Source of the DNA: Pararhizobium_B sp963760965
GTDB lineage: Bacteria; Pseudomonadota; Alphaproteobacteria; Rhizobiales; Rhizobiaceae
Assembly: GCA_963760965.1 (NCBI GenBank)
Contig: CAVXEW010000009.1
Span: forward strand, 1 to 64,000
Reading direction: 5' to 3'
DNA: 64,000 nucleotides
The first letter of the stretch is position 1. Each line of letters starts with the position of its first letter. Below are positions 27,766 through 36,164 of the stretch, in pieces. The position numbers were made by a program, and so were the translations under genes. A model generated the notes under the pieces. The model was not told where the DNA came from and did not search any database. It saw only the letters and a list, made by a program, of their open reading frames with translations.

Positions 27766-28086
27766 ATGATGAAGAAGATTCGCATTGCCGCCCTGACGGG
27801 CATCGTGCTTGCGGCGGGCATATATGCCGCCGACGCCCAGACCGTCGTCATCGAGCCACAGCAGCAGACGGTCATTCACAAATATATCGTCGAGCACCAC
27901 GTCGCGCCGACCGAACTTCCCCAAGGGACGACTGTGCAGGTCGGCTCGACCATACCCGATGGCGTCGATCTCCAGCAGATCGATTCGCCGGACGTCCAGA
28001 CCGAATACGAATACGTCGTCGTCAACGGTCAGACGGTCATCGTCGACCCGCAGACCCGGCGTATCGTCCAGATATTGCGGGACTAG
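27766..28086 (+). CDS. DUF1236 domain exported protein
   Basis: Small secreted protein, about 106 residues: signal peptide (MMKKIRIAALTGIVLAAGIYAADA), then a beta-rich region ending with the DUF1236 pattern GQTVIVDPQTRRIVQIL. The function of the family is unknown; it is common in Rhizobiales envelopes. GGAG at 27759-27762 precedes ATG 27766, and ATG 27742 is an in-frame alternative. A bidirectional terminator separates it from mmsB. Confidence 0.8.
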   Translation: MMKKIRIAALTGIVLAAGIYAADAQTVVIEPQQQTVIHKYIVEHHVAPTELPQGTTVQVGSTIPDGVDLQQIDSPDVQTEYEYVVVNGQTVIVDPQTRRIVQILRD

Positions 28087-28103
28087 ACGACAACAGGCAG
28101 ATC

Positions 28104-28133
28104 GGAGGCGGGACGGCTTTGCCGACCGCCTCC
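28104..28133. terminator. Terminator hairpin between DUF1236 gene and mmsB
   Basis: Stem GGAGGCGG (28104-28111) with CCGCCTCC (28126-28133), extended inside by CGGC/GCCG around a TTT loop. It lies between convergent genes, so it can end transcripts from either side. Confidence 0.65.
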
Positions 28134-28141
28134 CGCGTCTT

Positions 28142-29014
28142 TCAGGCGTTGCGCCTCTGCTTCATGAGGCGCGGCAACATCGCGGAGAAGTCCTTCCCCT
28201 TGCCATCGTCTGCGACGAACTCCCTGTAGAGTTCCATGGCGCGTGCGCCGAGAGGGGTCGGCAAATCGACAAGTTCCGCCGCCTGCTGGCTGAGGCCGAG
28301 ATCCTTGAGCATCAGTTCCGCCGCGAAGCCCGGCCTGTAGTCGTTGTCCGCCGGACTTTTCGGGCCCACTCCCGGAGCGGGGCAGTAGGTGTTCATCGAC
28401 CAGCAGGATCCGGAGGACGTCGAGACGACGTCGAAAAGGCGCTGCCGGTCAAGGCCAAGCCTGTCGGCGAGCGCGATGGCCTCGCAAACGCCGATCATCG
28501 AAATTCCGAGGATCATGTTGTTGCAGATCTTGGCCGACTGCCCTGCGCCGGCCCCGCCGCAATGCACTGCCTTCCCGCCCATCACGTCGAAGAGAGGTTT
28601 CGCCGCGGCGAAGGCCTCGTCCGTGCCGCCGGCCATGAAAGTGAGCGTTCCGGCCGTCGCACCGCCGACCCCGCCGGAAACCGGAGCGTCGATCGAAAGA
28701 AAGCCCGCCGCTGCCGCCTTGTCGTGCGCGGCACGCGCGCTCTCCACGTCAACGGTCGAGCAATCGATGAAGCAGGCGCCGGCCCGCCCCGCGGGAACGA
28801 TCTCGTCGTAGACCTTCCGGACGATGTCGCCATTCGGCAGCATCGTGATCACGGCATCCCGGTCGCGCGCGGCCTCGGCCGCAGAGCCGGCCACCGCAAC
28901 GCCTTCGACCGTGACGCCGGCGACGTCGTAGCCGGTCACCTCGTGTCCGGCACCGGCGAGATTGGCCGCCATGGGAGCTCCCATGTTGCCGAGCCCGATG
29001 AAACCGATCTTCAT
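28142..29014 (-). CDS. mmsB: 3-hydroxyisobutyrate dehydrogenase
   Basis: NAD-dependent enzyme of valine breakdown converting 3-hydroxyisobutyrate to methylmalonate semialdehyde, 290 residues. Visible: Rossmann GFIGLGNMGAPMAANL, substrate motif DAPVSGGVGGATAGTLTFMAGG, and catalytic Lys in GAGQSAKICNNM. GGGAGG precedes ATG 29014. It is the last gene of the valine cluster, 13 bp after the hydrolase gene that makes its substrate. Confidence 0.94.
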   Translation of the reverse strand: MKIGFIGLGNMGAPMAANLAGAGHEVTGYDVAGVTVEGVAVAGSAAEAARDRDAVITMLPNGDIVRKVYDEIVPAGRAGACFIDCSTVDVESARAAHDKAAAAGFLSIDAPVSGGVGGATAGTLTFMAGGTDEAFAAAKPLFDVMGGKAVHCGGAGAGQSAKICNNMILGISMIGVCEAIALADRLGLDRQRLFDVVSTSSGSCWSMNTYCPAPGVGPKSPADNDYRPGFAAELMLKDLGLSQQAAELVDLPTPLGARAMELYREFVADDGKGKDFSAMLPRLMKQRRNA

Positions 29015-29027
29015 TGCGTTCCTCCCA

Positions 29028-30074
29028 TCATGCTTGAAATTCGAGATCGCCACCTTCTGCCGGCGACAGCATGAGCGCGACCGTTTCCGGGGCGACCTCC
29101 TCGAGGACGGCAGGTTCCCAGCGGGGACAGCGGTCCTTGTCGATGATGGCCGCGCGCACGCCCTCGAGAAAATTGCCGTGTTCCATGCAGCGGCTGACGA
29201 ATCGGTATTCCATCACCAGCGCCTCTTCGACGCGCCCCGCCTCGCGGGCTGCACGAATGATCTCGAACGCGGAGGCGAGCGATATGGGGCACGCCTCTCG
29301 CAGTGCCCGCGCCGTCGCTGCAGGCCATTCCCCGTCTTCGCCCTCAAGTTGCTCGATCGTCGCGGCCAGCGTCGGATGACCGAAGGCAGTGTCGATCCGC
29401 TGGCGCAGTCCCGCAAGCCGGCCTTCCTCCGGATCGTCCCAGAAATCGGCGAGCACGGCAGGATCCGCGCTGTCCACCAGCGCCTGCGTGAGTGCCCCGA
29501 GCTCGGACGAATGAACGAAGCCGTCGGCAAGGCCCGCATAGATCGCGTCCGCCGCTTCGAGGCGTACCCCCGTCAGGCCCACATAGTCGCCGACATGGCC
29601 CGGCGCATGCGCAAGGCACCAGGATCCGCCAACGTCCGGGATGAGCCCGATTCCGCACTCCGGCATCGCGAGCCGGGTGCGCTCCGTGACCACCCTGTGC
29701 GAGCCATGCGCGGAGACTCCGACGCCCCCGCCCATGACGAAGCCGTCCATGAGTGCGACGTAGGGCTTGGAGAAGTTCGCGAGCCGCGCGTTCATGTGAT
29801 ACTCGTCGGACCAGAAGCGCCGGCCGTAGTCGAAGTCGCCGCCGAGGCCGGTGCGATAGAGATCCTGGATGTCGCCGCCGGCACAAAACGCCTTGTCGCC
29901 CGAACCGTCGATCAGCACCATGTCGACGGCAGGATCCGAATTCCAGGCGCGCAGCGCGCCGTCGATCGCCAGCACCATGTCGTAGGTCAACGAGTTCAGT
30001 GCCTTCGGCCTGTTCAGCGTGATCCGCCCCACGCGCCCGTCGATGCGGATCAGGATGTCTCCCTCCTCCGTCAT
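29028..30074 (-). CDS. 3-hydroxyisobutyryl-CoA hydrolase (enoyl-CoA hydratase family)
   Basis: Crotonase-fold thioesterase of 348 residues releasing 3-hydroxyisobutyrate from its CoA ester in valine degradation. It has the oxyanion-hole segment KAFCAGGDIQDLY, then GFVMGGGVGVSAHGSHRVVTE and MPECGIGLIPDVGGSW, and is longer than simple hydratases, as expected for HIBCH. ATG 30074 overlaps the acyl-CoA dehydrogenase stop by 4 bp. The open frame runs further upstream inside that gene as a shadow. Confidence 0.9.
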   Translation of the reverse strand: MTEEGDILIRIDGRVGRITLNRPKALNSLTYDMVLAIDGALRAWNSDPAVDMVLIDGSGDKAFCAGGDIQDLYRTGLGGDFDYGRRFWSDEYHMNARLANFSKPYVALMDGFVMGGGVGVSAHGSHRVVTERTRLAMPECGIGLIPDVGGSWCLAHAPGHVGDYVGLTGVRLEAADAIYAGLADGFVHSSELGALTQALVDSADPAVLADFWDDPEEGRLAGLRQRIDTAFGHPTLAATIEQLEGEDGEWPAATARALREACPISLASAFEIIRAAREAGRVEEALVMEYRFVSRCMEHGNFLEGVRAAIIDKDRCPRWEPAVLEEVAPETVALMLSPAEGGDLEFQA

Positions 30075-31219
30075 GCGGCAGCTTCGGCAAGCAGCGATCG
30101 TGCGGTGATCAGCCGCATGATCTCGTTGGTGCCCTCGAGGATCTGGTGCACCCGGAGGTCGCGCACCAGCTTCTCGATGCCGTAGTCGGCGAGATAGCCG
30201 TAGCCGCCGTGCAGTTGCAGCGCCTCGTTGACCGTCTTGAACGCCACGTCGGTGACGAATCGCTTCGCCATGGCGCAATGCCGGGTCGCATCCGGCGTCT
30301 TGTTGTCGAGCTTCCACGCAGCCTGCCGGAGCATGACGCGCGCGGCCTGCAGCTCTGTTTCCATGTCCGCAAGCCGGAACTGCAGCGCCTGGAACTGGTC
30401 GATCGGCCGGCCGAAGGCCTTTCGCTCCCGCATGTAGGCGAGCGTGCTGTCGAGTGCGCTCTGTGCGGCACCGAGCGAAGCGGCGGCGATGTTCAGCCGC
30501 CCGCCGTCGAGACCCATCATCGCATAGCTGAATCCGGCGCCCTCTTCGCCGAGGAGGTTGTCGCCGGACACCTCGCAACCGTCGAGGCGAACCTCCGCCG
30601 TCGGCTGCGAGCGCCAGCCCATCTTCTCCTCGGGTGCGCCGAAGCTCAGGCCCGAAGCACCATCTTCGACGACCACGGCGGAGATGCCCTTCGGACCCTC
30701 CGCGCCCGTGCGGCACATGACGATGTAGAGATCCGAATAGCCCCCGCCCGAAATGAACGACTTGGTCCCGGACAGGCTGTAGCCGGAATTGGTGCGCTCG
30801 GCCTTCGTCCGCAGCGCAGCCGCATCCGAACCCGAGCCGGGTTCGGTCAGGCAGTACGAGGCGATCGCCGACATTGAAACGAGCCTTTCGAGCCACTTCT
30901 CGCGAAAGGCGTCCGTGGCTAGGCCGGCGATCATCCATGCGCACATGTTGTGGATCGAGATGAACGAGGCGACCGACGGGCAGGCCATCGCCAGGGCCTC
31001 GAAGATCAGCGTTCCGTCGAGACGCGACAGTCCCGTGCCGCCCTTTGCTTCCGGCACGAATATGGCACCGAGCCCCAGTCGGCCCGCTTCCTCCAGCACC
31101 TCACGCGGGATGGTGCCCTGCTTCTCCCAGTCACGGGCGCTAGGCGCGATGCGGTCCCTGCCGAAATCGCGCGCCATGTCGAATATCGCGTGTTGCTCTT
31201 CGCTGAGCGAGAAATCCAT
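30071..31219 (-). CDS. Acyl-CoA dehydrogenase, probably isobutyryl-CoA dehydrogenase
   Basis: FAD flavoprotein of 382 residues (MDFSLSEEQHAIFDMARDFGRDRIAPSA at the start; signatures YCLTEPGSGSDAAALRTKA and the C-terminal VHQILEGTNEIMRLI). Placement between mmsA and the 3-hydroxyisobutyryl-CoA hydrolase points to isobutyryl-CoA as substrate, giving methacrylyl-CoA. Specificity is inferred from context. Translationally coupled to the hydrolase. Confidence 0.9.
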   Translation of the reverse strand: MDFSLSEEQHAIFDMARDFGRDRIAPSARDWEKQGTIPREVLEEAGRLGLGAIFVPEAKGGTGLSRLDGTLIFEALAMACPSVASFISIHNMCAWMIAGLATDAFREKWLERLVSMSAIASYCLTEPGSGSDAAALRTKAERTNSGYSLSGTKSFISGGGYSDLYIVMCRTGAEGPKGISAVVVEDGASGLSFGAPEEKMGWRSQPTAEVRLDGCEVSGDNLLGEEGAGFSYAMMGLDGGRLNIAAASLGAAQSALDSTLAYMRERKAFGRPIDQFQALQFRLADMETELQAARVMLRQAAWKLDNKTPDATRHCAMAKRFVTDVAFKTVNEALQLHGGYGYLADYGIEKLVRDLRVHQILEGTNEIMRLITARSLLAEAAA

Positions 31220-31255
31220 GGGCTCCTCCCCTCCATCGGACCTCGGACAAACAAG

Positions 31256-31278
31256 GGCCGCCGGAAAGACCGGCGGCC
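31256..31278 (-). terminator. Hairpin between mmsA and the acyl-CoA dehydrogenase gene
   Basis: A 9-bp perfect stem GGCCGCCGG/CCGGCGGCC around a 5-nt loop, followed on the minus strand by CTTGTTTG. It falls inside an apparent operon, so it may attenuate rather than end transcription. Confidence 0.5.
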
Positions 31279-31285
31279 GAGGGAA

Positions 31286-32785
31286 TCACTGCATGGTGGG
31301 CATGACGAATTCCGCTCCGTCCTTGATACCCGAAGGCCAGCGGGACGTCACCGTCTTCGTCCTCGTGTAGAAGCGGAACGAATCCGGTCCGTGCTGGTTG
31401 AGATCGCCGAAGCCCGACCTCTTCCAGCCGCCGAACGTATGGTAGGCGAGCGGCACCGGGATCGGAACGTTCACGCCGACCATGCCGACATTGATCCGGT
31501 TGACGAAGTCGCGCGCCGCGTCCCCGTCACGGGTGAAGATCGCAGTTCCGTTGCCGTACTCGTTCTCCATGTTTATGCGCAACGCATCCTCATAGTTCTT
31601 CGCGCGCACCACCGAAAGGACGGGTCCGAATATCTCCTGCTTGTAGATATCCATCTCCGTCGTGACCCTGTCGAACAGGCAACCGCCGACAAAATTTCCA
31701 TTCTCGTAGCCCTGAAGCTTGAACTCCCGCCCGTCGACGACGAGTTCCGCGCCCTGCTCCACGCCCGAATTGACCAGCCCAAGCACCCGCTCGCGGGCCT
31801 GGCTGGTGATCAGCGGGCCGAAATCGACGTCGTCACCACCCGTGTAGGGCCCGATCTTCAGCGCCTCGACCTTCGGCGCGAGCTTCTCGATCAGCCTGTC
31901 CGCCGTCGCCTCGCCGACCGGAACTGCCACGGAAACGGCCATGCAGCGCTCGCCGGCAGCGCCGTAGCCTGCGCCGACGAGAGCGTTGACCGCCTGGTCC
32001 ATGTCGGCGTCCGGCATGATCAGCATGTGATTCTTGGCGCCGGCGAAGCACTGCACGCGCTTGCCGGCCGAACAGCCGCGACCGTAGATGTACTCGGCGA
32101 TCGGCGTCGAACCGACGAAACCGATGGCCTGGATGACCGGATGATCGAGGATCGCGTCGACCGCTTCCCTGTCGCCGTTGACGACGTTCAGGATCCCGGC
32201 AGGCAGGCCCGCCTCGATCATCAACTCTGCCAGCATCAGCGGAACTGACGGATCACGCTCGGAAGGCTTCAGGATGAAGGCGTTGCCGGCGGCAATGGCC
32301 GGACAGAACTGCCACATCGGGATCATCGCCGGGAAATTGAAAGGCGTGATGCCGGCCGCCACGCCCAGCGGCTGGCGAAGGGAATAGAGATCGATGCCGG
32401 TACCGGCGCTGTCGCTGTATTCGCCCTTCATGAGGTGGGGAGCGCCGATGCAGAATTCAGCGACCTCGAGGCCGCGGATGACGTCGCCCTTCGCGTCGGG
32501 GATCGTCTTCCCGTGTTCGCGTGAAAGCGCCTCGGCAAGCTTGTCCATGTCGCGGTGGAGAAGGCTCACGAACTTCATGAAGACCCGCGCGCGCCTTTGC
32601 GGGTTCGTCGCCGCCCAGCCGGGCTGCGCGGCGGCGGCATCCTGCACGGCGGCGTCGAGTTCTGCCGCACTTGCCAGCGGGACCCTCTTTTCGGCCTCCC
32701 CCGTCGCCGGGTTGAACACGTCGCCGAAACGGCCGGACGTGCCCTTCACATGCTTTCCCCCGATGAAATGCGTAAGCTCGGTCAT
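31286..32785 (-). CDS. mmsA: Methylmalonate-semialdehyde dehydrogenase (CoA-acylating)
   Basis: CoA-dependent aldehyde dehydrogenase of 499 residues converting (methyl)malonate semialdehyde to propionyl- or acetyl-CoA in valine and inositol catabolism. Motifs: ITPFNFPAMIPMWQFCPAIAAGN, GFVGSTPIAEYIYGRG, and catalytic Cys near residue 281 in AGERCMAVSVAVPVG. It works with mmsB further down the same strand. Confidence 0.95.
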   Translation of the reverse strand: MTELTHFIGGKHVKGTSGRFGDVFNPATGEAEKRVPLASAAELDAAVQDAAAAQPGWAATNPQRRARVFMKFVSLLHRDMDKLAEALSREHGKTIPDAKGDVIRGLEVAEFCIGAPHLMKGEYSDSAGTGIDLYSLRQPLGVAAGITPFNFPAMIPMWQFCPAIAAGNAFILKPSERDPSVPLMLAELMIEAGLPAGILNVVNGDREAVDAILDHPVIQAIGFVGSTPIAEYIYGRGCSAGKRVQCFAGAKNHMLIMPDADMDQAVNALVGAGYGAAGERCMAVSVAVPVGEATADRLIEKLAPKVEALKIGPYTGGDDVDFGPLITSQARERVLGLVNSGVEQGAELVVDGREFKLQGYENGNFVGGCLFDRVTTEMDIYKQEIFGPVLSVVRAKNYEDALRINMENEYGNGTAIFTRDGDAARDFVNRINVGMVGVNVPIPVPLAYHTFGGWKRSGFGDLNQHGPDSFRFYTRTKTVTSRWPSGIKDGAEFVMPTMQ

Positions 32786-32858
32786 GGATTTTCCTCCTGC
32801 AGCGATGAATGCGCTTCAGTTGCACCTTCATTCGCAAACAATCAACGGGACAGTTTCA

Positions 32859-33923
32859 TCATCCGTTGTGCACCAATTGAAGTTCGCTCGCGTCTTCGAC
32901 GACTTCCATCGCCAGCGCGGCGAGCCCTGGAACCGCCTCGCCAAGCACCTGCGCCCGCTCCGGGTTCGAGGCGTTGCCGTCGATCGCACGCTTGGCCACG
33001 CCCTGCAGGATAGCCGCCAGCCGGAAGAAGGAGAAGGCAAGGTAGAAGGGCCAGCGATCGATGCCGCCGAGCGCGCGGCGCTCGGCATAGCGACGGACAT
33101 AGTCCGCCTCCTCCGGCAGGCCAAGGCGCCTGCGATCGAGGCCGCCAAGCCCGCGGAACGTGCTGTCGTGAGGCAGCCGCCATTGCATGCACTGGTAGGC
33201 GAGATCGGCCAGCGGATGCCCGAGCGTTGATAGTTCCCAGTCCAGCAGCGCGACGACCTCCGGACGGTCCGGTGCGAAGATCATGTTGTCGAGCCGGAAA
33301 TCGCCATGCACGAGCGTGAGCGAACCGTCGTCCGGCGGCAGGTTCTTCTCGAGCCACGCCATCAGCGAATTCATGTCCGGAAGAGATTCGGTCTCGCTGG
33401 CGCGGTACTGCTGCGACCACCGTCCGAGCTGGCGCACGAAGTAGTTGCCGGGCTTGCCGTAGTCCGAAAGGCCGACTGCCGCCGGATCGACCGAATGGAG
33501 CGCGGCCAGCGTCGCGTTCATGGAATCGTAGATTGCCGAGCGCTCCGCCGCCTCGACTTCCGGAAGTGCCGGGTCCCAGAAGATCCGGCCCTCCACATGC
33601 TCCATGACGAAGTATTTCCTCCCCAGAACGTTGTCACCCTCAGACATGGCCAGCGTCCGCGGCACCGGAACGTCGGTTTCCCGCAGTGCGCTCATGACGC
33701 GAAACTCCCGATCGACCTGATGCGCCGATTTCAGGAGCTTTCCCGGAGGCTGGGCCCGCAACACGTATCGTCCACTCGCGGCCGAAACCAGATAGGTCGG
33801 ATTGGACTGCCCGGTGTCGAACTTGGAGACTTCCTGGAGGCCATAGAACCCGGGAACTATCCACTCCAGCTCGGCACCGAGTGCGGCCTTGTCGAAATCT
33901 GTGTCCGGTGAATCCCCGCTCAT
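32859..33923 (-). CDS. Aminoglycoside-phosphotransferase-fold kinase (ACAD10/11 or LvaA type)
   Basis: Small-molecule kinase of 354 residues with the APH fold. The catalytic loop HGDFRLDN (His206-Asp208...Asn213) and the metal-binding LLDWELSTLG (Asp228) are intact; the N-terminal glycine-loop region is FDTGQSNPTYLV. Relatives phosphorylate 4-hydroxyacyl-CoAs: the kinase part of mammalian ACAD10/11 and LvaA of the Pseudomonas levulinate pathway. An SDR gene overlaps upstream by 4 bp and an ACAD11-like dehydrogenase is divergent nearby, supporting that role rather than antibiotic resistance. Confidence 0.85.
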   Translation of the reverse strand: MSGDSPDTDFDKAALGAELEWIVPGFYGLQEVSKFDTGQSNPTYLVSAASGRYVLRAQPPGKLLKSAHQVDREFRVMSALRETDVPVPRTLAMSEGDNVLGRKYFVMEHVEGRIFWDPALPEVEAAERSAIYDSMNATLAALHSVDPAAVGLSDYGKPGNYFVRQLGRWSQQYRASETESLPDMNSLMAWLEKNLPPDDGSLTLVHGDFRLDNMIFAPDRPEVVALLDWELSTLGHPLADLAYQCMQWRLPHDSTFRGLGGLDRRRLGLPEEADYVRRYAERRALGGIDRWPFYLAFSFFRLAAILQGVAKRAIDGNASNPERAQVLGEAVPGLAALAMEVVEDASELQLVHNG

Positions 33924-34741
33924 GGCTCGTCCCTGAAAAGCCGCGTCCCGTGCTGTGCGCTCATGCCGCCGTCGAGCGGCAGGATTGCGCCCGTGACGTA
34001 GGATCCGGCACGGCTGCAAAGGTAAAGAGCTGCTCCGGCTATGTCCTCGGGCGCTCCGATCCGTCCGAGCGGCACGCGCCGCCCGACCTCCTCCGCCTGC
34101 TCGTCGGTCGCCGTCGCGAAGGCCGTCATGCGGCTCTGGAACGGCCCGGGCGCGAAGGCGTTCACCGTGATGTTTCGGGCCGCCAGCTCGTTCGCGAGAA
34201 TGCGGGTCAAGTGGTGCACCGCCGCCTTGGAAGCCGAATAGGAATAGGCGCCCTCCGCGACCGGCTGCGTCCCCATGACGGAACCGAGGTTGATGACGCG
34301 GGCCGGATCCGAATGCTCCGCCGAGGCTTCCAGCAGCGGGACGAGATCACGCGTCAGTGTAAAGAGCCCGGCGACGTTGACGTTGAAGACCTTTGCCCAG
34401 GCTGCATGCGGGAACTCCTCGAACGACGCCCCCCACGACACGCCGGCATTGTTCACGAGGATGTGGAGACGGTCGGTGCGTCGACGAACCGCCTCGGCAA
34501 GAGCCGCGACGCCCTCTTCCGTCGAGACGTCGCCGGCGAAGCCTTCCGCCGTACCAGGAGCATCCAGCGTATTCAGCGCCTCGGCTGCCGCCTCGCATTG
34601 TTCTCTCTTGCGCGAGGCGATCAGAACCCGGACTCCCGACAGAACGAGCGCGGTCGCCACCATTTTGCCTATACCGCTCGCTCCTCCGGTGACGAGGGCC
34701 GTCTTGCCGGAAACCGAGAACAGCTTGTGAATGTCGTCCAT
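33920..34741 (-). CDS. Short-chain dehydrogenase/reductase
   Basis: NAD(P)-dependent SDR of 273 residues. TGGASGIG (about 18-25) binds the cofactor, NNAG is conserved, and the catalytic YSASK and upstream Ser (NLGSVMG) are present. It is coupled to the kinase gene (ATGA overlap). ATG 34741 follows GGAGG. In a 4-hydroxyacyl-CoA pathway an SDR could interconvert 4-oxo and 4-hydroxy acids or act on 3-hydroxyacyl intermediates; this is inference. Confidence 0.88.
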   Translation of the reverse strand: MDDIHKLFSVSGKTALVTGGASGIGKMVATALVLSGVRVLIASRKREQCEAAAEALNTLDAPGTAEGFAGDVSTEEGVAALAEAVRRRTDRLHILVNNAGVSWGASFEEFPHAAWAKVFNVNVAGLFTLTRDLVPLLEASAEHSDPARVINLGSVMGTQPVAEGAYSYSASKAAVHHLTRILANELAARNITVNAFAPGPFQSRMTAFATATDEQAEEVGRRVPLGRIGAPEDIAGAALYLCSRAGSYVTGAILPLDGGMSAQHGTRLFRDEP

Positions 34742-34907
34742 GCGTTTCCTCCGGGCCGGGCATCCCTTTTTGCATGATACGCCGGCGGCGGCAAACACGG
34801 AGCAACGGCCAGCTGCAGCCGCCGCCCCCTCGCCCGGCCTTGCCATATCGGGAGATATGGGAACAATCGACGCAACCTGCACCAGCAATCTGCCCCCGGG
34901 AGGAAAC

Positions 34908-36161
34908 ATGGCTGAACAGCCTTCAGGTCCGATGGATCTCGGCATGACCGAGCGGCTGAGGCCGATACACGAAGCGGTCCGCGGCATGGTCCGGGACGAG
35001 ATCATGCCGCTCGACGCCGAATTCCTGTCTGAGGTCCCCAAGGGCGACCGGTGGAGCTTCACGCCGCGACAGACCGAGATCCTCGAAGGCCTCAAGGCAA
35101 AGGCGCGCGAGCGCGGCCTCTGGAATTTCTGGCTGACCGGTTCGGAGCGCGGCTACGGACTTTCGACCGTGGAGTACGCCTATCTCGCCGAGGAGATGGG
35201 CAAGGCGCATCTCGGCGCCGAAGTGTTCAACTGCTCCGCACCCGACACCGGCAACATGGAGGTGCTGGAACGCTATTGCACCGACACGCACAAGAAGCGT
35301 TGGCTCGAACCGCTGCTCGAGGGAAAAATCCGCTCCGCCTATCTCATGACGGAGCCGGACGTCGCCTCGTCGGATGCGACGAATATCTCGATGCGCTGCG
35401 AGCGCGATGGCGATGCCTGCGTGCTGAACGGTGAAAAATGGTGGGCGTCAGGCGCAGGCGACCCACGCTGCGCGATCTACATCGTCATGGTCAGGACGGG
35501 CGGCGACGATCTGCCGAAACACGCGCGCCATTCGATGATCCTCGTGCCGGCGGACACGCAAGGCATCGAGAAGCTGCGCCCGATGGAAATCTACGGCCAC
35601 GACGACGCGCCCCATGGCCATATGCATCTGCGCTTCACCGACGTCCGCGTTCCGGCGGACAATCTCATCCTCGGCGAGGGCCGTGGTTTCGAGGTCGCCC
35701 AGGGGCGCCTCGGTCCCGGCCGGATCCATCACTGCATGCGTGCGATCGGCCAGGCCGAGATGGCGCTCGAACTGATGTGCCAGCGATCGCTGCGGCGCGA
35801 GGCGTTCGGACGGCGCCTTGCCGAGCTCGGCGCCAACTTCGACATCATTGCCGAGTGCCGCATGGAAATCGAGATGACGCGCCTTCTTTGCCTCAAGGCA
35901 GCGTGGATGATGGATCGCGGCGACGCCAGGGCGGCGGCTCCGTGGATCAGCCAGATCAAGGTTGCCGCCCCGCGGATGGCCCTCAAGGTCACCGACGAGG
36001 CGGCGCAGCTCTACGGCGCCCAGGGCATCTCGCAGGACGCGCCGCTCGCCCGCATGTGGACCCATCTGCGCACGCTGCGTTTCGCCGATGGACCCGATGC
36101 CGTCCACCGCCGCCAGGTCGCCCGCAACGAATTGCGCAAGCATACGCAACAGAAGATCTGA
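34908..36161 (+). CDS. ACAD10/11-like acyl-CoA dehydrogenase
   Basis: Acyl-CoA dehydrogenase family protein of 417 residues. The segments MTEPDVASSDATNI, GHMHLRFTDVRVPADNLI and QGRLGPGRIHHCMRAIGQAE are those I associate with the ACAD10/11 group, whose members act on (phospho)4-hydroxyacyl-CoAs. GGGAGG at 34898-34903 sets ATG 34908; the frame is open from 34731. Divergent from the SDR-kinase pair by 166 bp, forming a likely functional unit with it. Followed 3 bp later by a quinone oxidoreductase gene. Confidence 0.88.
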   Translation: MAEQPSGPMDLGMTERLRPIHEAVRGMVRDEIMPLDAEFLSEVPKGDRWSFTPRQTEILEGLKAKARERGLWNFWLTGSERGYGLSTVEYAYLAEEMGKAHLGAEVFNCSAPDTGNMEVLERYCTDTHKKRWLEPLLEGKIRSAYLMTEPDVASSDATNISMRCERDGDACVLNGEKWWASGAGDPRCAIYIVMVRTGGDDLPKHARHSMILVPADTQGIEKLRPMEIYGHDDAPHGHMHLRFTDVRVPADNLILGEGRGFEVAQGRLGPGRIHHCMRAIGQAEMALELMCQRSLRREAFGRRLAELGANFDIIAECRMEIEMTRLLCLKAAWMMDRGDARAAAPWISQIKVAAPRMALKVTDEAAQLYGAQGISQDAPLARMWTHLRTLRFADGPDAVHRRQVARNELRKHTQQKI

Positions 36162-36164
36162 GCC

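Noticed and set aside
32859..33923. Aminoglycoside resistance gene
   Set aside because: Although APH-fold motifs are present, context (SDR, ACAD11-like and valine genes) supports a metabolic kinase.
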